This document shows positions 45,623 to 54,337 of a stretch of 64,000 nucleotides of DNA, in pieces (position 1 is the stretch's first letter; the number at the start of each line of letters is the position of its first letter). Both the position numbers and the translations under genes were made by a program. The stretch comes from Microbacterium terregens. Lineage in GTDB: Bacteria; Pseudomonadota; Alphaproteobacteria; Sphingomonadales; Sphingomonadaceae. The notes beneath the pieces are model-generated. The model saw nothing but the letters and a program-made list of their open reading frames with translations, was not told the origin of the DNA and did not search any database. The DNA lies in NCBI RefSeq assembly GCF_027922045.1, contig NZ_BSEX01000006.1, positions 254,665 through 318,664 of the forward strand, given 5' to 3'.

Positions 45623-46639
45623 TCAGCGCCAGCCGAGCGCGGGTGCGACGTGCGTGAGGATGGCATCAAGCACATGGGCGTTATAGTCCACGCCAAGCTG
45701 GTTCGGAATCGTGAGCAGCAGCGTATCGGCTTCGGCGACGCCCTCGTCCGCCCGCAATTGGGCGATCAACTGTTCGGGTTCGGCGGCGTAGGAACGGCCG
45801 AACACCGCGCGCATATTGTCGATCACTCCGATCTGGTCGCTGCTACTGCCCCGCCCAAAATATGCACGGTCGCGGTCGTTCATGAGCGGGAAGATCGAGC
45901 GCGAGACGGAAACACGCGGCTCCCAATCGTGCCCTGCTTCCTTCCATGCCTGACGGTAGAGCCGGATCTGCTTGGCCTGCTGTACGTGAAGTGGCTCACC
46001 ACTCTCGTCCGCCTTCAGGGTCGAGCTCTGCAGGTTCATGCCGCGCTGCGCAGCCCAGATCGCGGTGGCGTTCGACGCCGATCCCCACCAAATGCGCCGA
46101 CGCAGGCCCGGCGCATGCGGTTCCACCCGCAACAAGCCTGGTGGATTGGGAAACATCGGGTTGGGACTCGGCTCCGCGAAACCCTCACCTCGCAGCAAAT
46201 CGAGCAGAACCTCCGCATGCCTCCGGCCCATATCGGCGTCGCTCTCCCCCTCCCTGGGCGCATAGCCAAAGTGACGCCATCCCTCGATCACCTGCTCGGG
46301 CGAGCCCCGACTGATGCCGAGTCGCAGCCGGCCGCGGCTGATCAGGTCGGCGGATCCGGCATCCTCCGCCATGTAGAACGGGTTTTCATACCGCATATCG
46401 ATGACACCCGTGCCAATCTCGATCCGGCTGGTTCTAGCGCCCACCGCCGCCAGCAGTGGGAAAGGCGATGCCAACTGCTGCGCGAAATGGTGAACGCGGA
46501 AGTACGCGCCATCTGCGCCGAGTTCTTCCGCGGCAACAGCAAGATCGATCGACTGCAGAAGCACGTCTGAGGCGGATCGGGTTGCGGACTGCGCAGAGGC
46601 CGACCAATGGCCGAACGAAAGGAACCCGATCTTTTTCAT
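45623..46639 (-). CDS. LLM-class flavin-dependent monooxygenase
   Basis: A 338-residue protein of the luciferase-like group, using reduced flavin and oxygen to oxidise an organic substrate in the cytoplasm. The TIM-barrel start MKKIGFLSFGHW, the ADGAYFRVHHFAQQLASPF segment, GVIDMRYENPFYMAEDAG and DLISRGRLRLGISRG are family hallmarks. ATG 46639 with GGAG six bases upstream is chosen. It is the last of a tail-to-head set: upstream on the same strand lies a LysR gene 188 bases away. Substrate unknown; flavin reductase not seen nearby. Confidence 0.88.
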   Translation of the reverse strand: MKKIGFLSFGHWSASAQSATRSASDVLLQSIDLAVAAEELGADGAYFRVHHFAQQLASPFPLLAAVGARTSRIEIGTGVIDMRYENPFYMAEDAGSADLISRGRLRLGISRGSPEQVIEGWRHFGYAPREGESDADMGRRHAEVLLDLLRGEGFAEPSPNPMFPNPPGLLRVEPHAPGLRRRIWWGSASNATAIWAAQRGMNLQSSTLKADESGEPLHVQQAKQIRLYRQAWKEAGHDWEPRVSVSRSIFPLMNDRDRAYFGRGSSSDQIGVIDNMRAVFGRSYAAEPEQLIAQLRADEGVAEADTLLLTIPNQLGVDYNAHVLDAILTHVAPALGWR

Positions 46640-46827
46640 GATGCACTCCGGTTGGATGGATGCCGCCGGCCGCGGCAATCAGCCTCGCCACCTCCTACAT
46701 AGGATGCGTCTGGCTTGGCTTCGCGGCGGCACAGGGAAACGCATCTTTTCCGCCCCACGACGGGGCTAAAAGACCCACAAAACGCCATTCAGACGCACAA
46801 AGCCGCTCCCCAGGAGCGGACATCTGT

Positions 46828-47757
46828 TCATCTGGTCGGGCATTCACCGACGGCTGTGTCCTGGCTGCGAATGAAGTCGACAAACGCGCGCAGCGGCGGC
46901 GGCACCAGACGGCGGCCCGAATAATAGAGGAACGGTCCCGAGAATGCCGGCCACCACTCTGGCAGTACCGGTTGCAACGCTCCGCTATCGATCGCCGGTC
47001 GCAGCCAATCTTCGAACAGAGAGACGATCCCGCCGCCTCCGATTGCCACGTCGACCAGCAGATCCGCCGCGCCCGTGACGCTGGCGATCAACGGGCCCTG
47101 CGGCTCAACTCGCACGATCTCGCCTTTGCGCTCAAACTCCCATGGACTCGTCAGCGCGCCGCTGGTGAACCTGCCGCGCAGACAGGCATGCTTGAGCAGG
47201 TCGCGCGGATGGCTTGGGCGACCATGCGCGTCCAGATACGCCGGTGACGCCGCGGTTGCGAAGCGCTGCACGCGCGGTCCGATCGGTACCGCGATCATGT
47301 CCTGCTCCAGCCGCTCGTCATATCGGATGCCCGCGTCGCAGCCCGATGCCACCACGTCGACGAAGCCATCTTCGGCGACGATCTCGACCTGAATGTCGGG
47401 ATAGGCAGCGAGGAAGCCGGGCAGGATTGCCGGCAGCACCAGCCGCGCCGCGCTCACCGGTACGTTCAGGCGCAGTGTCCCCGCCGGCCGCTCGCGGAAC
47501 AGGTTTACCACCTCGAGCGCCGCCTCCACCTCGTCCAAAGCAGGCGTAAGACGCTCGATCAGCCGGGTGCCTACCTCCGTCGGCGTGACGCTGCGCGTAG
47601 TGCGGTGGAGCAGGCGGACGCCTAGCTGCGCTTCCAGGCGCCGGACCGCTTCGCTGAGCGTCGAAGCGCTCGATCCGACCGCACGGGCGGCATCGCGGAA
47701 CCCGCGCGCCCGCGCAACCGCGAGGAAGGCGTTGAGGTCGGCAAGGTCGGCTTTCAT
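46828..47757 (-). CDS. LysR-family regulator, divergent from aldo/keto reductase
   Basis: A 309-residue LysR-type regulator: HTH at about 5-62 (FRDAARAVGSSASTLSEAVRRLEAQ, then LLHRTTRSVTPTEVG) and an effector-binding domain with the subgroup pattern GFVDVVASGCDAGIRYDE. This subgroup commonly controls oxidoreductase genes. ATG 47757 is 93 bases from the divergent aldo/keto reductase ATG, an arrangement where one shared operator would auto-regulate and activate. Effector unknown. Confidence 0.9.
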   Translation of the reverse strand: MKADLADLNAFLAVARARGFRDAARAVGSSASTLSEAVRRLEAQLGVRLLHRTTRSVTPTEVGTRLIERLTPALDEVEAALEVVNLFRERPAGTLRLNVPVSAARLVLPAILPGFLAAYPDIQVEIVAEDGFVDVVASGCDAGIRYDERLEQDMIAVPIGPRVQRFATAASPAYLDAHGRPSHPRDLLKHACLRGRFTSGALTSPWEFERKGEIVRVEPQGPLIASVTGAADLLVDVAIGGGGIVSLFEDWLRPAIDSGALQPVLPEWWPAFSGPFLYYSGRRLVPPPLRAFVDFIRSQDTAVGECPTR

Positions 47758-47850
47758 CGTTCGGTTTTCCGTACAGCCCGTGCGGATGACTCCGACTTAT
47801 CCGCACGATCCGCAAGCCGTATCTCGGTTCCAGCACACAGGAGACCGACA

Positions 47851-48708
47851 ATGATCGACAAGGCAGGTACTTTCCCGCTGGCCGGGCGCAGCGTGAAGCG
47901 GATGGGCTATGGCGCGATGCAGCTCGCCGGACCCGGCGTGTTCGGTCCGCCGCGCGATCCCGACCAGGCGCTGGCGGTGCTTCGTGCCGCGATCGCGGCG
48001 GGCGTGAACCACATCGATACGAGCGACTTCTACGGCCCGCACATTACCAACCGGCTGATCCGCGAGGCGCTGTCACCCTACCCGGACGACCTGTTGATCG
48101 TCACCAAGATTGGCGCGCGCCGCGGCGAGGATGCGGCGTGGCTGCCGGCGTTCGAACCGGACGAGCTCGCGCGCGCCGTCGAGGACAATCTGACGAACCT
48201 CGGGCTGGAGGCGCTCGACGTCGTCAACCTGCGCCTGATGTTCGATGTGCACGGCCCGGCCGAAGGATCGTTGGCTGCTCCGCTGAAGGCGATTGCAGAT
48301 CTGCAACGCCAGGGGCTGGTGCGGCATATCGGTCTCAGCAACGTGACGCCCGCGCAGTTCGAAGAGGCACGCGGGATTGCCAGGATTGTATGCGTTCAGA
48401 ACCAGTACAACCTCGCCCATCGCCAGGACGATGCCCTCATCGACATGCTGGCGACCGAGGGCGTCGCCTATGTGCCCTTCTTTCCACTTGGCGGATTCAA
48501 CCCGCTCCAGTCGTTGGCGCTTTTCCATGTTGCGGAACGGCTGAGCGCGACGCCTATGCAGGTGGCGCTTGCCTGGCTCTTGCAACGCGCGCCCAACATC
48601 CTGCTCATCCCCGGCACCTCGTCGGAGGCGCACCTGCACGAGAACCTTACCGCGGCATCGCTGACGCTGCCCGACGACGCCGTCGCCGAACTCAACGCCA
48701 TCGGCTGA
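47851..48708 (+). CDS. Aldo/keto reductase (YdbC-like)
   Basis: A 285-residue cytoplasmic oxidoreductase. D56, Y61 and K86 of the AKR tetrad are present in HIDTSDFYGP and IVTKIG, but the usual fourth-position His is replaced by Arg (R128 in VVNLRLM). YdbC-like members share this context, so it is a lineage feature rather than decay. AGGAG eight bases before ATG 47851 is strong. Divergent from a LysR gene that probably controls it. Substrate unknown, perhaps a reactive aldehyde. Confidence 0.87.
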   Translation: MIDKAGTFPLAGRSVKRMGYGAMQLAGPGVFGPPRDPDQALAVLRAAIAAGVNHIDTSDFYGPHITNRLIREALSPYPDDLLIVTKIGARRGEDAAWLPAFEPDELARAVEDNLTNLGLEALDVVNLRLMFDVHGPAEGSLAAPLKAIADLQRQGLVRHIGLSNVTPAQFEEARGIARIVCVQNQYNLAHRQDDALIDMLATEGVAYVPFFPLGGFNPLQSLALFHVAERLSATPMQVALAWLLQRAPNILLIPGTSSEAHLHENLTAASLTLPDDAVAELNAIG

Positions 48709-48812
48709 CACAGGAGGGCGCAGTAGCACACTGCTGCGCCCTGAACCGCCTTGGCATCCGCAAAAGGCGACATCCGCAGCGGAAGTTCGACCATCCGACA
48801 TCGGCCGCTCGT

Positions 48813-49742
48813 TCATGTCGGCGGCAAAGCCTGCGCCTCCCCGAAGTCCCGTCCCCGGCCTTCAACAAAGGCGGCGAGCTCCTCCGGCGCCCCCGCGGGG
48901 AACGACCGGCGCAGGAATTCGAGGAACGCCGCTACCCTGGCATTGAGGAGCCTGCGGCTCGGATAGAGGGCCCAAAGCGCGATGTCGGATCCCGCCACGT
49001 CACCCCAGTGCGCGAGCCGGCCGTCGGCGATATCTCGGCCGACAAGCGACAGCGGCAGGCGAGCTGCCCCGCCCCCTGCGAGAACCGCGTCGCGGATCAT
49101 CACCATCGAGGACAGACGCATGACCGGATCGACTTTCAACTCCCTCAGTCCATCCCCTGCGCGCACCGACCAGATCGCCGCGGCATCGCCTCCGCGGACG
49201 ACGACTGGCGCGGCCGCGTCGGTCGGTCGCGGCACCTCCGAAGCAGCCACCACTACCAGTCGATCGTGCAGGAAGGGGCGGCCGACCAGCGCCTCGTCGG
49301 CCGCGGGATCGACGCGGATCACGAGGTCGTAGCCCTCCTCGATCATATCGACCGCCCGGTCGTCTGTCGTAACCTCAAGGCGCACCTCAGGGTGCTGCCG
49401 CACGAACTCGGCCGCCAGCCGCCCCATCGCCAGCTGCCCGAACAGCAGCGGCACGCTGATCCGCAGCCGCCCCCGCACCCGCTCGCTCCCCGATGCGATC
49501 GCTGCGGCGGTTTCCTCCAGCTCGCTCAGCAACGCGCCGGCGCGTTCGAACAGGGCGCGCCCCTCCTCCGTCAGCTTGAGGTCGCGTCGACCCCGCTCGA
49601 ACAGGCGCAGGTCAAGCGCCGCCTCCAACTCGGCCACGCGCCGCGACAAGGTGGCCTTGGGCCGGCGCGCGGCGCGCGCCGCTTTGCCAAAGCCGCCGTG
49701 GCGGGCGACGAGTGTGAAGTCGGCGAGCGCAAGCAGGTCCAT
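48813..49742 (-). CDS. LysR-family regulator, divergent from NmrA-like gene
   Basis: A 309-residue LysR protein: HTH region GFGKAARAARRPKATLSRRVAELEAAL and wing LFERGRRDLKLTEEG, then the effector domain (LRISVPLLFGQLAMGRLAAEF). The next gene begins 107 bases from its ATG in the opposite direction, so a shared operator is likely. Both neighbouring LysR-oxidoreductase pairs repeat this layout. Effector unknown. No frameshift or truncation seen. Confidence 0.9.
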   Translation of the reverse strand: MDLLALADFTLVARHGGFGKAARAARRPKATLSRRVAELEAALDLRLFERGRRDLKLTEEGRALFERAGALLSELEETAAAIASGSERVRGRLRISVPLLFGQLAMGRLAAEFVRQHPEVRLEVTTDDRAVDMIEEGYDLVIRVDPAADEALVGRPFLHDRLVVVAASEVPRPTDAAAPVVVRGGDAAAIWSVRAGDGLRELKVDPVMRLSSMVMIRDAVLAGGGAARLPLSLVGRDIADGRLAHWGDVAGSDIALWALYPSRRLLNARVAAFLEFLRRSFPAGAPEELAAFVEGRGRDFGEAQALPPT

Positions 49743-49848
49743 GTCGTTCCACCAGTGAGACGCTGCGTCCAGATTGCGCGCCTAGTTGCGCGTCCATGGA
49801 TCACGCATCTTCGCCTCGTCAGCAAGACCCAGCGAAGGAGCGAATACC

Positions 49849-50715
49849 ATGACCATTCTCGTAATCGGAGCCACCGGCCGCGTCGGCCGCCACCTCGTCG
49901 AGCAGCTTGTCCAGCGCGACGCCGCCGTGCGTGTGCTCACCCGCGATCCCGCCAAGGCGTCCTTTCCTGCCAGCGTCGAGGTGGCGCAGGGCGAGCTGCT
50001 CGACATCGATGCCGTGCGTTCCGCCTTCGTCGGCGTCCGCACGCTGTTCCTCCTCAACGCCGTCACCGGCGACGAGTTCACCCAGGCGATCGTCACGCTC
50101 AATCTGGCGCGCGAAGCCGGGATCGAGCGCGTGGTCTACCTGTCGGTGTTCGACGCCGATCGCGCCGTCAACGTGCCGCATTTCGCGGTGAAGTACGGCG
50201 CCGAGCGGATGCTGGAGGCGATGGGCTTCGGCGCCACCATCCTGCGCCCGACCTATTTCATCGACAACGAGGTGATGGTGAAGGATGTGATCCTGAACCA
50301 CGGGATCTACCCGATGCCGATCGGCGGCAAGGGCGTGGCGATGGTCGACGCCCGCGACATCGCCGAGATCGCCGCGATCGAGCTGATCCGTCGCGACACC
50401 GCCGAAGCCGCGCTGCCGATCGAAACGATCAACGTCGTCGGGCCGGACACGCTGACCGGCGAAGCGGTGGCAGCGATCTGGTCGGACGTGCTCGGCCGCC
50501 CGGTCGCCTATGGCGGCGACGACCCCAGCGGCTTCGAGGCGAACATGGCGACGTTCATGCCGAAATGGACCGCCTACGAGATGCGGCTTATGGCCGAGCG
50601 CTACGTCAGCGACGGCATGATCCCGGAAGCCCGCGACGTCGACCGCCTGACGGCACTGCTGGGCCGCCCGCTTCACAGCTACCGCGAGGCCGCGGCTCGA
50701 ATCGCTGGCGCCTAG
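49849..50715 (+). CDS. NmrA-family NAD(P)-binding protein
   Basis: A 288-residue atypical SDR with N-terminal GATGRVG (7-13) dinucleotide loop and no catalytic YxxxK in the usual place. ERVVYLSVFDAD and ILRPTYFIDN are typical of the NmrA group, which includes redox-sensing regulators and quinone reductases (QOR2 type). AAGGAG eight bases upstream decides for ATG 49849 over the upstream in-frame ATG. Controlled probably by the divergent LysR. Ends before a strong hairpin at 50727-50764. Confidence 0.88.
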   Translation: MTILVIGATGRVGRHLVEQLVQRDAAVRVLTRDPAKASFPASVEVAQGELLDIDAVRSAFVGVRTLFLLNAVTGDEFTQAIVTLNLAREAGIERVVYLSVFDADRAVNVPHFAVKYGAERMLEAMGFGATILRPTYFIDNEVMVKDVILNHGIYPMPIGGKGVAMVDARDIAEIAAIELIRRDTAEAALPIETINVVGPDTLTGEAVAAIWSDVLGRPVAYGGDDPSGFEANMATFMPKWTAYEMRLMAERYVSDGMIPEARDVDRLTALLGRPLHSYREAAARIAGA

Positions 50716-50726
50716 TTCCATGAAGC

Positions 50727-50764
50727 GTCCACCTGTTGCTGGGATCGTCCGGCAACAGGTGGAC
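50727..50764 (+). terminator. Strong hairpin after the NmrA-like gene
   Basis: A perfect 13-base stem (GTCCACCTGTTGC and GCAACAGGTGGAC) with a 12-base loop lies 12 bases past the stop. No T-run follows, so it may act as an RNA-end stabiliser or a weak terminator. Confidence 0.6.
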
Positions 50765-51093
50765 CCATAGTCGGCCATTCAGTGCCTCCGTCGCGTCCCC
50801 AACATCTGCCATTCGTTCAGGACAGCTCAGCCGGTGGTGACAAATGGCTGCTTCGGTCGTTCGGATTGCGCAGCTGAGCATCCGTGTGTGGGGCGGAAGA
50901 GGACGGGCAGCTTAGTGAGCGCAAAGGCCCACATCCGGTCGTTCAGAGGCTCTCGTCCGCTGCTTACAAGCGAACGCTCGTTCATCTAACTGACTAGGCT
51001 TTTGCACGATGAGGCTGTCCAGGGCCTCAAAAGGGCTTTTTACGCTCAGAAGACCACGGGCGTGACGCGACATCTGCTCGGAGAACGGCCTTT
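50765..51093. other. 329-base intergenic region with two short repeats
   Basis: No gene. At about 50771-50815 (GGCCATTCAGTGCC ... CCATTCGTTCAGG) and 50932-50989 (CCGGTCGTTCAGAGG ... CGCTCGTTCAT) are two short copies of the motif family also seen at 38.2, 46.8 and 59.2 kb. The promoter of the methyltransferase gene should lie at the right end. Confidence 0.45.
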
Positions 51094-51723
51094 ATGATCA
51101 AGGACAAAAACGTGCCGCGCGCGATTCCGCCCATCGTCGATGTCTATCAGCGTCACGGTGCCGCCTGGGCGGCCCTGCGCGGCACCGCTCTCGTGGAGGC
51201 AGTGTGGCTGGACCAGTTCGACGCGCTCTTGCCCGCGGGCGGTGCGGTGCTGGACCTGGGCTGCGGCGCGGGCGTGCCGCTCGCTCGCGAGTTGGTGCGG
51301 CGAGGCTATGCGGTCACCGGGCTGGACGTCACACCCACCATGCTGGCGCTGTTCCGGCGCAACCTACCCGGCGTCGAGGTGCTGGCAGCCGACATGCGGG
51401 AGCTGGCACTGGGGCGGCGCTTCGCCGGCCTGCTTGCCTGGGATAGCTTCTTCCATCTCTCGCCAGAAGACCAACGCAGCATGTTCGCGCGCTTCCAGGC
51501 TCACGCCGCACCCGGCGCGGCGCTGATGTTCACCAGCGGCGACGTCGAGGGCGTCGCGATCGGCGAACTTGAGGGCGATCCGCTCTATCATGGCAGCCTA
51601 AACGAGGCGGAATACCGGGCGCTGCTGGAGACGCATGGGTTCGATGTGGCCGCGCATGTGGCCCAGGACCCAACCTGTGGCTACCGCACGGTGTGGTTGG
51701 CCCGGCAGCGGGACACACCGTAG
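51094..51723 (+). CDS. Class I SAM-dependent methyltransferase
   Basis: A 209-residue small-molecule-type methyltransferase: motif I VLDLGCGAGVPLA, motif II GLDVTPTML, and ADMRELALG for the adenine site. The short C-terminal part (SLNEAEYRALLETHGF) is typical of the UbiE/Tam-like group. No DNA- or RNA-binding extension. ATG 51094 has GGAG ten bases upstream. Substrate unknown. The plus-strand gene stands alone, convergent with a decayed phoD fragment. Confidence 0.85.
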   Translation: MIKDKNVPRAIPPIVDVYQRHGAAWAALRGTALVEAVWLDQFDALLPAGGAVLDLGCGAGVPLARELVRRGYAVTGLDVTPTMLALFRRNLPGVEVLAADMRELALGRRFAGLLAWDSFFHLSPEDQRSMFARFQAHAAPGAALMFTSGDVEGVAIGELEGDPLYHGSLNEAEYRALLETHGFDVAAHVAQDPTCGYRTVWLARQRDTP

Positions 51724-51823
51724 CCGATACGGGATCGGCTCCGGCCTCAACATTCTGCCCCGGCCTGAAGGCTGGCCTATAAGTGAACGCTCCTGTCGCT
51801 CGGCTCGCCTCACCATCGCCTCT

Positions 51824-52396
51824 TCAGCTTGCGACGATCCCCGGAACACCATGCTCAACCACGAACCGGTGGTTTGTGGTACGCGGGGAGCGCCGATCCG
51901 TGACTTGATCGAATGCGATCATGTCGGTCGTCCAACTTTGGGGCGTGAGCGTGCAGATGGAGTAGCCGCGGCGATCCTCCAGCAGCTTCAGGTCGGGATT
52001 GCGCGACAGGATGATGTCGTTGCCCGGCAGTGCGCCCGCCCCGTCTCCGCCGGAGGTAGCGGACGTCGTCAGGAACTCGGCGCCCAGCACCGGCCCGTCC
52101 TTCCGGCGGAGATTGCCGGCGAAATGCTGGTGGGCGTCCCCGGTCAGCACGACTAGGTTGCGCACCCGCTGATCCGCGATGTGACCGAGCAGACGCTCCC
52201 GTGCCGCCGGATAGCCACCCCAGGTGTCCATGCTGAAAATCGGCTCGCGCGCTCCCGGTGCGTTCCCCAGGTCGAGATCCATCATCAGCACCTGCTGGGC
52301 GAGCAGGTTCCAGCGACTTTCCGATCGCGCGAGGCCTTGCGCCAGCCAGCGCTCTTACTCCGCTCCGAGCAGGGTGCGCGCAGGATCGCGGGCCAT
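51824..52396 (-). pseudogene. Decayed C-terminal fragment of PhoD-type alkaline phosphatase
   Basis: The frame resembles the last third of PhoD phosphatases (WNLLAQQVLMMDLDL, VVLTGDAHQHFAGN, GAEFLTTSATSGGDG, RRGYSICTLTPQ). An in-frame TAA at 52355-52357 interrupts it where the family has Gln in LLGAEQERW; homologous codons continue on both sides (ARDPARTLLGAE, stop, ERWLAQGLARS). The N-terminal two thirds, with the main metal site, are missing upstream of about 52396. The Met-started 155-residue remainder could be translated but would not be an active enzyme. A Tat signal and catalytic core are absent from the window. Confidence 0.82.
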
Positions 52397-52760
52397 GAGC
52401 CGCTCAAACGTTCCCATCGAGGAAAGCAATGACAGATGTCTCCACGGCCGACGTCAGCGCCCGATAGGAGCAGCAAACGACGGTTGCATGACACTCCCAA
52501 AGCTTGGCCTCATGAGCCTCTTGAGAAGGCGGCCATCGCCACGGAAAGGTTGCCTCGGAAGCCGGCCTTGGGCGGTCCTGACGCCGAGTGGTTGGTAAAG
52601 CTCCTAGCACGCAAGTGGAACGGGGCCGCCAGCGGCGGAGCAGCTGTCACGGGAACTTCATGCGGCCGGCATAGTCGCTGTGCAGCCATCTTTGGCCGGG
52701 GGGCAATGATGCTGCGCGCCTGATCGGCGGACGCGGCCTTTGTGGTGGAGGGTCGACGTC
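52397..52760. other. 364-base region without a gene
   Basis: It holds the breakpoint of the phoD fragment and the upstream region of the sigma-factor gene. Codon bias in all short frames is poor. I see no insertion-sequence ends or target duplication that would explain the loss of the phoD N-terminus. Confidence 0.4.
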
Positions 52761-53297
52761 ATGATCGAAGTGACGGCTATCGGCGAGCGGCCGGCCGCTG
52801 CCGTGCACGATGCGGAAATGCGGCGTGCCTTGCACCGCTTCGTCTCGCAGCGGCTTCGTGACCAGGTTGAGGGCGAGGACATCGTCCAAGAAACGTATCT
52901 CCGCCTCTACGACTATCGCCGCACGCGCCCGATCGCGGACGCGGCCGCGTTCTGCTTCGCCGTGGCGCGCAACCTGGTGCACGACCATTTCCGCCGTCAG
53001 CGGGCGCACCCGCCGGTCGCAGAGCTGGCGGAAGAGATCGCCTGTCCGTTGCCGCGGGCCGAGGAGGTGCTGGACTACCGACAGCGCGTGGACATTCTGG
53101 TCCGCGCGCTCAAGGTCATGCCCCCGCTGCGGCGAGAGATCTTCTTGAGGCGCCGCCTGGACGGGGTGCCGAGTGCCGTGGTGGCGACCGATCTTGGCAT
53201 GCGCCAGGCTTCGGTCGAGAAGCACTGCACGCGCGCGCTTGCCGACCTCCGGCACGCCCTGGAGCGGCGCGGCCTGTCGATCGGAGGCGGGGCATGA
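52761..53297 (+). CDS. FecI-like ECF sigma factor
   Basis: A 178-residue extracytoplasmic sigma factor. Region 2 (about 20-85) has GEDIVQETYLRLYDYRR and ARNLVHDHFRRQ, and region 4 (115-170) ends with VATDLGMRQASVEKHCTRALADLR as the -35 recognition helix. GGAGGG eight bases upstream decides for ATG 52761. Its stop overlaps the FecR-like gene, followed by a receptor with an STN domain, so it should be released when the receptor binds its ligand. The target promoter is probably before the receptor gene. Confidence 0.92.
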   Translation: MIEVTAIGERPAAAVHDAEMRRALHRFVSQRLRDQVEGEDIVQETYLRLYDYRRTRPIADAAAFCFAVARNLVHDHFRRQRAHPPVAELAEEIACPLPRAEEVLDYRQRVDILVRALKVMPPLRREIFLRRRLDGVPSAVVATDLGMRQASVEKHCTRALADLRHALERRGLSIGGGA

Positions 53298-54226
53298 GTC
53301 GGCGGGAGGCGCTCCGCGAGGCGGCGCACTGGGCGATGCGCGAAGACGAGGCGGTGCTTGCCGAGGCCCCGCCAAGCGCCGCGGCCGACATCCAGCGCGT
53401 CCTCGACGATCCGGCGCTGACTGCGGCCTTGTCAGAGATCGCTGCCAGCAGCCGTCTGTCCGATGAGGAGGTCCGCCGGATGCGCGCGCGTGGCAAGCGG
53501 GCCGCCGGCGCCGGGATAGTGACGATGCTGGGGCTGGCAGTCGGCTTAGGCACCTGGCAGACGAGCCTGCCCCAGACGCCTGCCGCGGTGAACCAGCATT
53601 TTGAAACCGGGCGCGGCGAATACCGGGTCGTCGCGCTCGCCGATGGGACAAAGGTCGAACTCAACGGCGCGACTAGCCTGGACGTCACGTTCGACGGTGG
53701 CTTGCGCACCGTGGCGATGAAACGGGGCGAGGCCCGTTTCGACGTCGCGCACGAGCCGAACCGCCCCTTCGTCGTCCGCGCGGGCGACTCCACTACCCGG
53801 GTGCTGGGGACGGCGTTCTCGGTCGATATTGCCAGCCAGGCGGTGAAGCTGGCGGTCTATCGCGGCCGCGTCCGCTTCGGCGGTGAGGCCGGCAGCGCCC
53901 GCGACGTGGTGGTGCCCGCCGGCTGGCGCTCCAGCTTTGCGCATGGTGCCGCCACTCATCCGACCCGGTTCGATGGCGTTCCGCAGGACTGGCGACGATC
54001 CTGGATCGACACCGACAACATGGTGCTTGGCGACTTGGTCGAGGAGCTCAACCGACGCGCCGGGCCGGCGGTCGCGGCCCCGCCCCCGCATCTTGCCGAA
54101 CTGCCGCTTTCCGGCCGGTTCAAGCTGAACGATGCGGAAGGACTGCTGGGCGCGATCGGGGAGATCTATGGATTCCGCGTCGCCCGCGAGGAGGACGGGC
54201 TGCGGCTGGTGACGGCGCAACCATGA
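53294..54226 (+). CDS. FecR-like anti-sigma regulator
   Basis: A 310-residue inner-membrane regulator: cytoplasmic N-terminal DUF4880-like sigma-binding region, one membrane helix (about 70-88), FecR domain (GEYRVVALADGTKVELNGATSL at about 105-130, then FDVAHEPNRPFVVRAGDSTTRVLGTAF) and a C-terminal STN-contact domain. The ATGA overlap with the sigma gene couples their translation. It links the periplasmic STN domain of the next-encoded receptor to the sigma factor. Confidence 0.92.
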   Translation: MSRREALREAAHWAMREDEAVLAEAPPSAAADIQRVLDDPALTAALSEIAASSRLSDEEVRRMRARGKRAAGAGIVTMLGLAVGLGTWQTSLPQTPAAVNQHFETGRGEYRVVALADGTKVELNGATSLDVTFDGGLRTVAMKRGEARFDVAHEPNRPFVVRAGDSTTRVLGTAFSVDIASQAVKLAVYRGRVRFGGEAGSARDVVVPAGWRSSFAHGAATHPTRFDGVPQDWRRSWIDTDNMVLGDLVEELNRRAGPAVAAPPPHLAELPLSGRFKLNDAEGLLGAIGEIYGFRVAREEDGLRLVTAQP

Positions 54227-54337
54227 CATTGGCGTCACAGAACTGACGCTGCGCTGCAACAAAATTCTTTTGTCCTGATCCCATGCCGCCCTCGTCTTTG
54301 CCTCGGAGGCGCCGTTGCGCCGAGTGGAGGGAATGGA

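Noticed and set aside
48138..50723. 861-residue plus-strand frame
   Set aside because: Shadow of the AKR and NmrA-like genes and antisense to LysR; low-complexity Arg-rich translation.
52397..52760. Insertion-sequence remnant that might have truncated phoD
   Set aside because: No transposase codons, inverted repeats or target duplication could be recognised.
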